DNA of 64,000 nucleotides, taken from the NCBI GenBank assembly GCA_026724425.1, contig JAIUCV010000654.1, positions 371,464 to 435,463 of the forward strand, in the 5' to 3' direction. This document shows, in pieces, positions 34,195 to 46,565 of the stretch. Both the position numbers and the translations under genes were made by a program. The first letter of the stretch is position 1, and every line of letters starts with the position of its first letter. This stretch comes from Erythrophleum ivorense (Eukaryota > Streptophyta > Magnoliopsida > Fabales > Fabaceae). The notes below the pieces were generated by a model that searched no databases, was not told where the DNA came from, and worked only from the letters and a program-made list of their open reading frames with translations.

Positions 34195-36309
34195 TTGGCT
34201 TATCTTGATCCTCCTACTAATCAACGCGAGGTGGAAGTTCAAAAAATATTACATATGCAAAGATTGGCCAACCAGTTGCCCGATGCGTTCACAGATACGA
34301 AAAGGGTGACGAAGTCCTATATCCCCGCTGCTAATGCTCCATCAAAAATAGATGTTCCTCATGAACATGTTGATGTGAATAGAGCAAATGAACCGGTTCA
34401 ATTAAAGCGCGGGAGGCCTATAGGATCAAAGGATAAAAATCCCCGAAAGAAAAAGAATTGTGGAGTAAAGGTTCCTGATGAACCAAAATGTCTTCAAGAC
34501 ATTTCTGAAAAGGTTCCTGAAGAGCCTGATAAAGAGGTTTGTCAAGATGACGAACCAGAAACAGAAAAATTTGAGATTTCCATATCCTTCGCCCAAAGTG
34601 GAAAAATTTGGGCTAGAAGTGAAATAGATGATGATGATGGAATGTTCTCTTTTTCTGTAGCTAAAGAGATCGATCATGAAAATGATGATCCAGATCCAAT
34701 TTCCGTGTCAGAGTGCCAAAAGAGGCCGGACTGGGAGAAATGGCAAATAGCCATGAAGAATGAAATATTCTCTCTCAATAAACGGACTGTATTCGGACCG
34801 ATAATCATTACACCTAAAGATGTAATGCCGGTTGGATACAAATGGGTTTTTGTTAGAAAAAGAAATGAGAAAAACGAAGTCACAAGATATAAAGCTCGTC
34901 TTGTAGCACAAGGTTTTTCTCAAAGACCGGGGATAGATTATGAAGAAACATATTCCCCGGTAATGGATGCAATCACTTTCAGGTACTTGATGAGCCTAAC
35001 GGCCTCTAATAATTTAGAGATGTACCTGATGGATGTTGTGACTGCATACCTATATGGCTCACTTGATAGTGAGATATATATGAAAATTCCTGAGGGATTT
35101 AAGATCCCGGAAGGATCAAAGATGCCTGAAGCATCTAAAGAGCTTTGTTCGGTCAAACTCCAGCGATCACTTTACGGATTAAAGCAATCCGGCCGCATGT
35201 GGTACAATCGCTTAAGTGAATACTTGTTGAGTAAAGGTTACGTCAACAATGCGATATGTCCATGCGTGTTTATAAAGAAATCTTCAACGGGTTTTGTGAT
35301 CATTGCTGTGTATGTTGATGACCTGAACATTATTGGAACTCAAAAGGAGATTGATGATGCAAGAACTCATATGAAAGAAGAGTTCGAGATGAAAGATCTT
35401 GGAATGACAAAGTTTTGTCTTGGGCTCCAAATAGAGCATTTCCAAGATGGAATTTTTGTGCATCAACCAAATTACACCAAAAGGGTGTTAAAGCGCTTTT
35501 ATATGAATAAAGCGACTCCTTTGAGTAGTCCAATGGTCAATAGATCGCTTGATGTTAACAAGGATCCATTTCGACCTATTGAAGATTCTGAAGAAGTGTT
35601 AGGTCCTGAAGTACCTTATATGAGCGCCATCGGGGCACTTATGTATCATGCAAATTGCACTCGACCAGATATAGCTTTTGCTACTAATCTGCTTGCAAGA
35701 TACAGCTCATCGCCTACCAGAAGACATTGGAACGGAATAAAACATATATTCCGTTATCTTCAAGGTACGATTGAGTTTGGATTATATTATTCCAGAAACC
35801 CCGAGGTTGGTTTAGTTGGTTTTGCAGATGCTGGCTATCTATCCGATCCGCATAAAGCTCAATCGCAAACCGGATATGTTTTCACATACGGTGGAACCGC
35901 GATCTCCTGGCGTTCCCAAAAGCAAACATTGGTTGCAACGTCTTCAAATTATGCGGAAATCATTGCTCTCCATGAAGCATGTAGAGAATGTGTATGGTTG
36001 AGATCTTTGATCCAACATATACAAGAAGCCAGCGGAGTATCTACAAAGAAAGAGCCAACAACAATCTACGAAGACAATTCTGCATGTGTCACTCAACTCA
36101 AGGAAGGCTATATCAAGAGCGACAGGACAAAGCACATTCCACCAAGATTTTTCTCATACACTCAAGAGCTCGAGAAGAATCAAGAAGTGGACATTCAGTA
36201 TATTCGCTCCAGTGACAATGCAGCTGATCTCTTCACAAAGGCGCTTCCGACTACAATGTTCAAGAAGCATGTTCACAATATCGGAATGCGTCGTCTTCAA
36301 GATCTATGA
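34195..36309 (+). pseudogene. Copia pol, truncated at the integrase end (704 codons)
   Basis: An open frame whose first 180 residues are the integrase tail and linker (RGRPIGSKDKNPRKKKN is a typical lysine-rich Copia linker). The reverse transcriptase follows (VGYKWVFVRKRNEKNEVTRY; YVDDLNIIGT), then RNase H, ending at TGA. The first methionine is internal and upstream codons at 34170-34194 stay open, so the real start is lost. Catalytic RT and RNase H motifs are intact. Gag and protease are absent. Confidence 0.85.
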
Positions 36310-36451
36310 AGAAAAGATTATATCTATTTTCCAGGGGGAGTTTGCGTCGCGGTACTCTTTTTCCTTTTCATGGTTTTTATCCCATTGGGTTTTTCCATGA
36401 TAAGGTTTTAAGCAACTTCACAGTAACTAATGATGGATACTCAAGGGGGAG

Positions 36452-36867
36452 TGTTGTAAAATGATGAGTAACCATCATAGACACTAAGCTCACTTGGTTA
36501 GCTTCCAAGTGTACAACACTAAGCACACTTGGTTAACTTCCAAGTGCACAACACTAAGCAAAGTTTCTAAGTGCACAAGTGTCTCTACTATGAAGAAACA
36601 TGTGTTGTATGACTCATATAGATAGCTTAATGTCTAAGTTTCCTAAGCACTATAAATAGCTCACATTTGTTCTTGTAAGTGAGAAGTCTTGATGTGATAA
36701 TATCATAGTGAAAGAATAAGCTTTGATCTCTCTCTTTCTTTCTCTAAAGATATACACTTCTTGTTTATCTCTTTCTCTTCTTAAACTCTCTCTTTGATCT
36801 TCTTCTTATGATCTAGATTAGAACACAAATATAGTTTACCTACTAAAGAGAATATTAATTTACAACA
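36452..36867 (+). repeat. Copia LTR (right)
   Basis: 416 bp, TGTTGTAAAATG to TTTACAACA. Inverted near-copy of the LTR at 31859-32298. Confidence 0.9.
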
Positions 36868-37898
36868 TATACTTTTATATTCTTGCCAAAAAAGAAAAGT
36901 AAAAATAAGAGAGCGAAGAAACTAGAAGGAAAGAGTAGTGAAGGAGCGTGAATGACTCGTGTAAAGACGTGGTTGGGTAACAAATGTCGAGAGCGTAGTC
37001 GGTGGACACGGAAGCAATTTACGGGCAAGGCAAGCCAAACGAGAGTCGTTGTTACTTAATGCTCTCATTCATTCCTAAAAAATAAAAACTTAATAAAAAT
37101 AAATAAAAATATTTCAGTTACAGAGCCCACAATCACAATCGTGTTACGACTCGCGGAGGAGAAACCCAAAAAAAAAAAAAAAAAAAAAAGTAAGCAGACA
37201 GAGACGCCTGCTTGATCGCCGGCGTGCTTTGTCACTCCGGCCGAGTCTTTCACGATTTTTTCTCGAGTACGTTTTTTCTCATCTCCTCGCTTCTCTCTAA
37301 TTATCGATGTATCGTGTATCTGCGTTTTTTTTTTTTTTTTTTTTTTTTTTTTATTGTGTTCATTCAATTTAGATTCGTGTTTCACTTTCTCTTGTTTGAT
37401 CGATTTTCTGCGGTTGTTTTCGTCTTTATCTCTCCGTTGATGTTTCGATGCGATTTTGAATGTATCGATGGTAATCATTTGATTGACTAATCTGCTCATA
37501 GATCGATGAATCATATTGACCTAAATCCAAATAGGTGTAGTTTTTAATTCCAGGGTGTTGAATTTTCTCTTTACATTCATCGATGTGATTATTGGGCTGA
37601 GTTTAACCTATTATATGGGTGGTCGATTCTTGATTGTTTGATTTGAATTGGAGAATTCTTAATTTTTTGGATAATCAAGATTCTATGAACACTGCAAAAG
37701 TTAAAAAAAAAAATTGCCAGAAAAACAAGATTGGGAACTGAAGCTTTTGAGTGTGCTCTTTTTTTCGTGATAGCTTCTCTCGTAATCTTTTTTTATGGAA
37801 TTTAAAATCACAACAAATAATTGTTTTCAGCAAACTATGGTGATTGATTGATCGCGGGACAATCGAAAGTTGAGGAATTGGAGGGATTCGAAAAGTCA
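36868..37898 (+). promoter_or_regulatory. MRF2 upstream region with leader intron and uORF
   Basis: Holds the promoter and 5' UTR of the MA3 gene. Poly(A) (about 37168-37189) and poly(T) (about 37327-37352) runs occur. A leader intron is likely, with donor GA|GTACGTTTT near 37266 and acceptor TTGTTTTCAG|CAAAC ending at 37830. A five-codon upstream frame (ATG GTG ATT GAT TGA, 37837-37851) ends 47 nt before the main start. Confidence 0.5.
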
Positions 37899-40208
37899 AT
37901 GGAGTTCAACAAGCAACCAGAACTTGTAGAGTCTTCTATGGAAAAAACGGATCCTCTCTGCATTTCTCAATTGAAAATATCTTCTTCTTCTTCTCTCGAG
38001 GCTCCGGGATCGCCATTGCCACAGGCCAAGATGGCAGGGGAACTGTTGAAGAGTCATAGACATTCTGTGAATCCAAAAGAAGGTCTCCCTTCAAAAGGTA
38101 TAGCATCTGCCATTTTTAACTCGTGTGGATATTTGTTAAGCTTATGTTTCGCCTGAGATGGTTTTAGAATTTTCTCACGATGCAGTGGAAGGGAGCGAAG
38201 AAAATTTGGGAGAGTCGCTTGGCGTTGAAGGTTATGACTCCATTGAGGTATTCTCATTGACTAAACTTAAAAAATGTATTGTAGAAGTGATGTGTTCCTG
38301 ATTCCTCTTTATCAATAAATTGATAATATCTTTTGCTGGAAGCAGGGCAATGGACATTCAGATTCAACAAGCTTCGACGCAGATTTAAGCGAGTACAAGA
38401 AAAAGGCTACAGTAATTGTCGAGGAATACTTTAGCACCAATGATGTTGTATCAGTTGCTAATGAGCTCAAGGAGCTTGGAATGGCTGAGTACCGTTACTA
38501 TTTTGTCAAGAAGTTAGTCTCCATGGCTATGGATAGGCATGACAAGGAGAAAGAGATGGCTGCTTTTCTCTTGTCTACACTTTACGCTGATGTCATTGAT
38601 CCTCCAGAAGTTTACAGAGGTTTCAACAAACTGGTGGCTTCTGCTGATGATTTATCTGTTGACATTCCGGACGCGGTTGATATTCTCGCCGTGTTTGTGG
38701 CTCGGGCCATTGTCGACGACATTCTTCCGCCTGCGTTTCTGAAGAAGCAGATGAATCTGTTGCCAGAAAACTCGAAAGGTGTAGAGGTGCTTGAAAAGGC
38801 TGAGAAGAGCTATCTAGCAACTCCGCTTCATGCAGAGATTGTTGAGAAAAGGTGGGGAGGGACTGATAACTGGACAGCTGAGGATGTGAAAGGAAGGATA
38901 AACGACTTGTTGAAAGAGTATGTGGTGAGCGGAGACAAGAAAGAAGCTTTTAGATGCATTAAAGGATTGAAAGTTCCTTTCTTTCATCACGAGATTGTCA
39001 AACGTGCGCTGATCATGGCGATGGAAAGGCGAAAGGCTGAAGTAAGGCTGCTGGATTTGTTAAAAGAAGCAATTGAGGTTGGTCTCATAAACTCCACTCA
39101 AGTGACAAAAGGGTTTAGCAGAATCATCGATTCGATTGAAGATTTGTCTCTTGACATACCAGAGGCACGCCGTGTATTACAGTCTTTCATCTCAAAAGCG
39201 GCTTCTGAAGGATGGTTATGTGCTTCTTCTCTGAAATCACTCTCCGCCGTTCCAGGTGAAAAGCTACTCGAAAACTCCAGCGCCTGTGTATTTAAAGACA
39301 AGACCAAGTCGATCGTCCGGGAGTATTTCCTCTCGGGTGACACTTCAGAGGTCGTGCATTTCCTAGAAACGGAGCTGAGTGCATCTTCGAGCCAGCTGCG
39401 CGCAATCTTTGTCAAGTATCTGATAACTCTAGCGATGGATAGAAAGAAGAGAGAGAAAGAGATGGCTTGTGTTCTCATCTCGTCTCTCGATTTCCCTCCC
39501 AAAGAGGTGAGGAATGCATTCTCGATGCTCATAGAATCTGCAGACGACACTGCTTTAGACAACCCGGTGGTCGTTGAAGACCTTGCCATGTTCTTAGCCA
39601 GAGCCGTGGTTGACGAGGTGTTAGCTCCACGTGATTTGGAAGAACTGTTGAACCAGACTCCCGAGCCAGGCTCAGCCGTCGGGGAAAAGGTGATTCAGAC
39701 GGCGAAAACACTGCTGAAGGCACCTCTTTTCGGTGAAAGGATATTACGTTGCTGGGGAGGAGGAGGAGTCATCGAGACGAACTCTCCGGGATCCACTGTG
39801 AACGAAGTGAAAGAGACGATTCAGATTCTTCTAGAAGAGTATGTATCTGGTGGAGACCTGAGCGAAGCTTGTAGGTGCGTGAAGGAGCTAGGAATGCCGT
39901 TTTTCCACCACGAAGTTGTGAAGAAGTCGGTGGTGAGGATGATAGAGGAGAAAGAGAACGAGCGACTGTGGAAGCTACTGAAAGTGTGTTTTGAGTCTGG
40001 ACTTGTGACGATTTATCAGATGACAAAAGGGTTTAAAAGAGTGAACGAGTCGCTTGAGGACCTGTCTTTGGATGTTCCTGGTGCTGCGAAGAAGTTCTCT
40101 AGTTGCGTCGAGAGAGCCAAGCTTGAAGGGTTCTTGGACGAATCGTTTGCGTTTGAGGAAACACAAGGTAAGAAAGAGAACGGCTCGTCTTCTTCTGGAT
40201 GCATTTGA
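37899..40208 (+). CDS. MRF2: MA3-domain translation regulatory factor, MRF2-like (707 aa)
   Basis: Exons 37899-38097, 38186-38247 and 38346-40208 join in phase to 707 codons. Four MA3 domains alternate with short linkers: about residues 104-222 (starting YKKKATVIVEEYFS), 268-380, 408-520 and 572-687 (starting VKETIQILLEEYVSGGD). In animals the MA3 protein PDCD4 binds eIF4A. Plant MRF proteins, with four MA3 domains, associate with eIF4A and ribosomes and are regulated by TOR signalling and by energy and light status. The N-terminal 100 residues are Ser/Glu-rich and probably disordered. The start is the first ATG in frame after the leader intron. The neighbouring RABG3B gene supports orthology to At1g22730; the exact MRF number rests on that synteny. 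Confidence 0.88.
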
Positions 40209-40829
40209 GCACAATCAAGACGTTAAAATCACCTTTTGATTCCGGCTTTTTTTTTTTTTTCTTCTTCTTAAAACAAACTAAAAGTTTTGGTTACTTTGAC
40301 GATCTTACCGGAAACGTCTCATCGTAGTGACGTTTTTTTTTTTGTTACAAGTTATAACATAATACCTTTTTTTTTTTTTCATTTTAATTTAAAAAGATGA
40401 CCTGTTTCTTTGTGAACCATCGTCGTCGTCACGGATCTTTTAGCTCTGTACGTTTTGGTTTCTTAGTTTGAACTTTAATTTTGTTTCAGACATTTTGCCT
40501 TTGGTGTTTAACTAAAACTTGTTCCTATGACTTAAAGCAATAATATATACAGAAAATTGCAAGGATGTGTGATGTGTTGTCGGTCTGAAACAGACAGAAT
40601 GAGAATTATTATCCTTTCTACTCCTTTTCTTAAAAGCTGTACAAACCCCACCGCCAGCAAATTTATTTTCTTAAAGATTATTTATATTTTCAAAAAAGAA
40701 AAAAGTTTGTTTCCCAGAAGATCGTAGATCGATATTGGCGCTCCTTTTTTACATTCTCTCTTGTCTGTTTTCTCGAATCTGAAGAAGAGAGCTCGCTGTT
40801 CCGGTGTAGACAAGCTCGTATACTGAAAC
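40209..40829. other. Short intergenic region MRF2-RABG3B
   Basis: MRF2 3' UTR with three poly(T) runs, then the RABG3B promoter and leader (GAAGAAGAGAGCTCGCTGTT before the start). No other gene. Confidence 0.7.
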
Positions 40830-41999
40830 ATGTCGATGAGAAGACGAAGTTTGCTTAAAGTTATCGTCCTTGGAGACAGCGGGTTAGCTAATTTCACTTT
40901 TATACTTTGACTTTAACTTCAATAATTGATAAAAATACTAACTTTTTTTTCTCCCAAATTTCTCAGGGTTGGCAAAACATCGTTGATGAATCAGTATCCT
41001 CACTAGATTTGATTCTCTCTTTTTTTCAATATACTGTTTTTCACTAGATTTCGATTTTTGGAAGGTGTTGCTTTCGGGCTTTTATCTGTGGAAGCCTTAG
41101 CGCTTTCTGTGTAGATATGTGAATAACAAGTTTAGTCAACAGTACAAGGCCACGATCGGAGCTGATTTTGTCACCAAGGAGCTTCAAATCGATGACAGGC
41201 TCGTCACGTTACAAGTGGGTTTCTTTATTAATCTATCTGCTTCTTTTTTTTTTTGTTTTTCACTCGATTTGGAGATTTGGTTATATCTTCTTTTAGATAT
41301 GGGACACAGCAGGGCAAGAGAGGTTCCAGAGTCTTGGTGTTGCTTTCTATAGAGGTGCAGATTGCTGTGTGCTTGTTTATGATGTCAATTACCTAAAGTC
41401 GTTTGACTCTCTCGACAATTGGCACGAGGAGTTTCTTAAGCAGGTTCTTAGCTTATTCTTGAGCTTTCTTCTCCAATTTTGGCTACTCTTTTTTGTTATT
41501 GTTTTTGTGAAATGTTTCTTTCGGTTTGGCCAGGCTAGCCCGCGGGATCCAAAGGCGTTCCCGTTCATATTGCTGGGTAACAAGGTTGACATTGATGGAG
41601 GCAATAGCCGTGTGGTAAGTTGAAAAAAGAAAAAAAAAGAAGATTATGTGACTGATAGATTATATATATGGTATAACAGTTTGGAATTATTGATGTTAAT
41701 GGTGTCAGGTATCTGAGAAGAAAGCTAGAGAATGGTGTGCTCAGAAGGGGAACATACTCTATTTCGAGACATCGGCTAAAGAGGATTACAATGTAGATGA
41801 CTCCTTCTTGTGCATCACAAAACTTGCCCTGGCCAATGAGCGCGAGCAAGATATGTAAGTTAAATACTCTTCTCAAAAAAGATATATATAAACCAGAATC
41901 TCAACTGAATCTTTTTTTTTGTGGCAATTTTGTAGATATTTCCAGGGGATTCCAGATGCTGGTTCGGAGCCTGAGCAAAGAGGAGGCTGTGCTTGCTGA
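40830..41999 (+). CDS. RABG3B: Rab7-type small GTPase RABG3B (205 aa)
   Basis: Seven exons: 40830-40882, 40967-40993, 41115-41214, 41297-41443, 41534-41614, 41709-41854 and 41936-41999. They join in phase to 205 residues, the usual Rab length. Guanine-nucleotide motifs are all present: GDSGVGKT (residues 15-22), the switch region with ATIGADF, WDTAGQE, NKVD and ETSAKE. The C-terminus QRGGCAC carries the CXC signal for double geranylgeranylation. RABG3 proteins are plant Rab7 homologues on the tonoplast and late endosomes that drive vacuolar fusion and trafficking; in A. thaliana RABG3B has been linked to autophagy and programmed cell death. The position between MRF2 and the DUF1475 gene matches At1g22740. 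Confidence 0.93.
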
Positions 42000-43693
42000 A
42001 GAAACAAACAGTTGTTGCTCTGTTGATTTGTGCAATGGTTTCTTCATCTTTGATACAGTATTTGGTGGATTCACGATTTCCAGAGATTTGTTAGCAACAG
42101 TTTGAAGAGTTTTTTAAGAAAGTCTATAAAGTCTGTGTTATACTGTCTAGGATAAAATCTTCAAAAAGCATAATCTGTCTAGGAGCAACTTGTTTGAGAG
42201 CGTGACTAAGCACAAGTGGATTAACATAGCAGTGAAATCTAGCAGAGCCAAGTAGTGGAGCACTTGCACAAACCAATGGTTACTGCATAATAAATAAATT
42301 ATTAAAGCAATATCATCTCAAAATTTTCAATGGAAGAATATTAGTAATGCTTTAAAATTTGATTGAATGTAACAGCATACTGTAGTATATCTGTGATCAA
42401 ACCAAAATTGCATTGGCTTTGTATGAGTATGTGTAAGCGAAGAACATCTGCTTCAAGAATTTCATCAGCAGCGTCTTTTGCATGCCTATGAGTATGTGTA
42501 ACGAAGGATGACGCCAGCTTTACTCAACTCAGCTACCGTGGATGGATTCACGCCACGAATGTCCAAAGATTAACTAGCTAACTAATGCATAGATTTAGAA
42601 ATCAAGGTTCCTAATATACAAATATGACATCTTCAAAAATCTCATAAAAAACGATTTGAGGGATCGGAGACATCGTATCCCAACAAACAAAATTCTCAAA
42701 TCTCATAAATAAACATTTGAGGATGATTTCAAAGCATCCGACAAATGGAAATTCAAAGGGATCAAAGACAATATATCCCAAACTGTTTGATGTAACATTT
42801 TCTTGATGTTTTGAGCAAGATTAAGGTTCTTAAATGTTAGGTTTATAAACTGTTGTTGTATTCTGTATTTATTAATAGTATTTTTAGGCAAATGCTTGAT
42901 TAGTATATTTTTCATACAGTAGTTTGAGTAGTAATAACATAACAAAATCATAAAGCAAGAGTTCAAATCTAAAAAGATGATCTGTATATTTCAGATTTTT
43001 AAAAAGTCATTTTTTTCAGAAATCCAAGAGTAGGAAGAAAGAAAGGGTTCAAAACTTTAAAGTAATTAAACGTGTTTTGAGACGAAGATAAGAACTTCTT
43101 AACAAACGAAAATAAGCTTACTCCTCAAGTGTTTTGTATTTTCCCTAAATTGATAGTTCTTATAAAATTCTAATATATTATCTTGTTTTTTCTGAACATT
43201 AACTAACTTCTGAAATGATCCAAGTACGTAAAACATGAACATTGACATATGAACTGAACCAAGTAAAATAGTTATAATTGCTAATTACAATTTGGTGATT
43301 CACAATTTCCAGAGATTTCTTAGCAAGAGTTTGAAGATTTTTTTTTTTTTTTTTTGACAACTAGTTTTTAAGAAGTCTATAAAGTGTGTGTAATCTAATT
43401 GTGAAAAATCAAAAATGTTATCTGTCATCATCCTCCTCATCATTTTGAAATGAACTTATGGGTCCGGTTAAACCGAATTCGGTTCGATCTGTAATATAAA
43501 TCAGTGCCAATGTGGCGGTTTAGTGAATTGAAGGACGTGGCGCTTCCTTTCCCTCTTGTTTCGCTCATCTGGGAGTCAGTTGAAATCTCTCGATCATCGA
43601 TACCGCAATCGGAATTTCCAAACATCGTCAATCTCTGCGATTTCTCGTCTCTCTCTCTCTCTCTCTCTCTCTGGGTTGGGTGTGTGTTTAACA
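42000..43693. other. Intergenic region with a duplicated RABG3B 3' end
   Basis: 42058-42140 (RABG3B 3' UTR) recurs at about 43288-43390: both share TTTCCAGAGATTT, TTAGCAA-AGTTTGAAGA and AGTCTATAAAGT-GTGT. Otherwise AT-rich without a gene. The last 250 bp are the DUF1475 gene promoter and leader, with a (CT)n run at about 43648-43671. Confidence 0.6.
43648..43671 (+). repeat. (CT)n run in the DUF1475 gene leader
   Basis: About twelve CT units, 23 bp before the start codon. CT-rich leaders near transcription starts are common in plants. Confidence 0.85.
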
Positions 43694-45287
43694 ATGGCGA
43701 CGACTAGTTTAGTCACCGGACTAAAAGTGTTTTTGCCGGTGATGTTCTGCGTCATGCTCGCGACCCTTATCTTCACTATCATCACCGATGGCCTCCCTTT
43801 ACCTGACCGCCGAGACGTCTTCACACCGTAATCCCCAAATTCTCTCTCTATTATGCTTTTCAATATTTCGTGTATACTCTTTTTCACTCATATGTTCGTT
43901 GCGTTACGCTTCTTCAGATGGTTCTCTACGACGATTGTTGATTTCTACATAAACATTGTACCTATTGCGGTAAGCTTCAACTTCCGATTTACCGCTAATT
44001 TCTCTACTTGACCGATATTATGATGATCCTCAACTTGTGATGCGATTTTGATGTTCAAAATTAAGGTCTGGATTGTGTACAAGGAGTCGACATGGCTTGG
44101 ATCCATACTCTGGGCCGTTTTGCTCATAGTATTTGGCAGGTATTTCAATTGAGGATAAAATTAATTCTTTTTTTTTTTTTTTTTTGTTCTTGAAAACTCT
44201 TTTGGTTGTAACAATTTCTTCCAGCCTCACGACCTGTGTGTATCTGTTTCTGCAACTTCTCAAGCTGACGACTTCTCAGGCTTCAGAGGATCCTATGTAC
44301 TATTTGTTACTCCGAGATTCAGCCAAGTATGTGTTTCCATTCCCATTTACTTGTTTCTCTGTGTTGTTGAATTTCTTGATTAGTCATTAATGAGCTCTTG
44401 CTTCTCCAAGTATGGATTTTATTCCCAATAATGATGTAAATAAAATGCCTTCTTTGTTAGGAGGGATGGAGTGGGTCTCAGAGACAAGAAATCCCCTGTC
44501 GTCGCTGCAAGATTTTTGTTTGGTGCCTTGGGATGCGTCATGCTTGGAGCTCTGATCTACACTTGCTTGACTGATGGTTCTCCTTTCCGCATGGAGAATC
44601 TATACCCGTGAGTTTCTTTCTAGACTGTATTCGGAATCTTTGTGAATCTGTTCTTCGCTTTTGCTTACTTATTGGCTTACATATTCCACAGGTGGATGGT
44701 GGTTTTACTGGTTAACTTCTACATTAATGTTGCGGTGCTATCAGTAAGTTCCCAAAGCTTTCACTGCATCAAACAACTTAATGATCTCTTTGCTTCTTTT
44801 TTTACATACGTTACTCTTTTATATATTTTCAGGTTTGGGTTGTGTACAAAGAATCTAGTTGGATCGTTGGAATTATATGGGTTGCTCTACTATTATCTCT
44901 TGGAAGGTAACAGTTTCTATAAGTCTCTCACTTTGACGGATCCGTTCATTCATTCTCTTCATGTTTATTCCAGCTTTGGCACAAGCGTAGCCATCCTTGT
45001 GCAGCTATTCCGTCTCTCTCCTCTTGATCCGCTATACCTCGTTCTGGTGAACAACGGCAATCGGTAAGCTCTCGGTATGCAAAAAAAAAACGTAATTCTA
45101 AGAAGATAGATTGTAGCATACTCAGAGCAGCTTTTTCAACATACTCAAGTCTTATTACATTTTATTGGGTGGAGAGGAAGCAAAGAAAATAAATAAGAGC
45201 TAAGTTAGTGAACTCTCTCATGGGTCATGTCATGGCAGGGCTGGAGATATGTACGAACGCACTCATTCTGCGGTTTTGCGTATGTGA
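43694..45287 (+). CDS. Two-repeat DUF1475 membrane protein (257 aa)
   Basis: Nine exons (43694-43827, 43918-43969, 44066-44139, 44225-44326, 44461-44607, 44692-44743, 44833-44906, 44974-45063, 45239-45287) join in phase to 257 residues. The protein is strongly hydrophobic with about six membrane segments (for example VFLPVMFCVMLATLIFTIIT). Two halves repeat the pattern P-W, then DFYIN or NFYIN, VYKES and a GS-T segment (VWIVYKESTWLGSILWAVLL against VWVVYKESSWIVGIIWVALL). DUF1475 has no established function. Gene order places it as the counterpart of At1g22750. No targeting signal beyond the membrane segments is obvious. Confidence 0.88.
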
Positions 45288-46565
45288 AGCTTTCTCTGAT
45301 TTCGTTTTTGCTACACAACAAACATTTCTTCCTCCATTATTACACAGTTTGTACGTTCCATATTTCCCCTAAATATGTTTCTGTGTGACAAAACTATACT
45401 GTTAGCTTGTTTAGTAAAAAGTTGTCAATGCCAAGCCTTTTTGGCTACGCTGGATCGTGTTTAGTTTGTTAAAAAAGTAACTTGGTCATCTGTTTCGTAC
45501 AATGAAGACATTAAAATGGGAAGTACGAGATGACATTGAGGATTGAATTATTCAATGCTTTAGTTATGGTGGTAATATGAATGAAAAGTTAAAACTATTT
45601 GAACAAAGGGGTCTGGAACGGTGAACGAGAAAAGGATGATTTGCAGCCCATGAATTGCACCTTATTTTTTGTCATAATAAAAGTTTTATTGCACGCAATT
45701 CTTCTTATTCCTTTTATTTTTCAAACCGTCTCTGTTTTGTTGTAGTTAGTACCATTCAGAGTAAAAAATAATTATTTGTTATACTTTCTGGATAAAATAC
45801 TAATAATTGTTTGTTACGGATTGTAAATTGTGATCATCTACCACTCACAATTAGGATTTAGGACTAAAAAATATAAAAGATGATCAGTTATAACAGTCAT
45901 GTAAATTAGTTAATGCTCTCAAGTTTTGATTTCCGTGGTGTAAGAATAATCAAGCAAATTGTTATAAACTTGTACGCTTTAAATTGTTTCTAAACCAGCA
46001 TGGCTTTTGAGGGTTTAAAACTTGTTTGTAAAGGTCTAAACATTAAGTTGGATGATCTACAAAAAAATACTAGCTCTTTAGCAATTTGAGAAATTTTGTT
46101 CAACTAAAGTGTCCGTCCACATTGCTCTGCTGTTATTATGCTATTTCGTCATTACTATTAAAAAGAATACTGATAAGATTCATGCAACTGAAAAGAAATA
46201 AAGAGATTCTCCAAGCAAAGTGGATCATCATAAACCTGTTTAATCCAACTTTTGAGGAACTCGATATAGCTTACCGTAAAACATGATCTAGTCAAAAGAA
46301 TCTAAAAATAGTATAATGTCTTTATTTACGATAATGTAGACAAATATCTTAAACATGGCCAAATCAATAGTCGTAAGCTCTACTCCCCAAAAAGGTAGAT
46401 ATATAGTGTCCGTCTTTTACTCTAATCCAAGTATAATTTAGAAATCATCAATAGATTTATATGTGAGGGAATTTTTCAAAATCCAAAACATAAAAGTCAC
46501 CATTTCAAAATCCAAAACAGTCACCATTTATATATATTATATTTTCGAACTAGTCTTCATCCATA
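45288..46565. other. Intergenic, no gene seen
   Basis: DUF1475 gene 3' UTR followed by AT-rich DNA with short, uninformative frames. No terminal repeats or RNA genes recognised. Confidence 0.6.

Larger units (their letters stand above)
34167..36867 (+). mobile_element. Ty1/Copia element, 5'-truncated, plus strand
   Basis: Begins inside the integrase C-terminal part of pol and runs through RT and RNase H to a polypurine tract (TACTCAAGGGGGAG) and a 3' LTR at 36452-36867. There is no 5' LTR. Its 34952-36867 part is the inverted mate of 31859-33809. Confidence 0.85.

Noticed and set aside
35284..36135. Minus-strand frames within the Copia copy
   Set aside because: Antisense shadows of the RT/RNase H frame; mirrored exactly in the other inverted arm.
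34195..36309. A functional Copia element
   Set aside because: The frame is long and open, but gag, protease, most of integrase and the 5' LTR are missing.
37212..37490. Frames across the poly(T) tract before MRF2
   Set aside because: Low-complexity Phe runs in the leader and leader intron of MRF2.
37848..37898. Earlier MRF2 start
   Set aside because: The upstream in-frame extension has no ATG; 37899 is the first methionine codon after the leader-intron acceptor.
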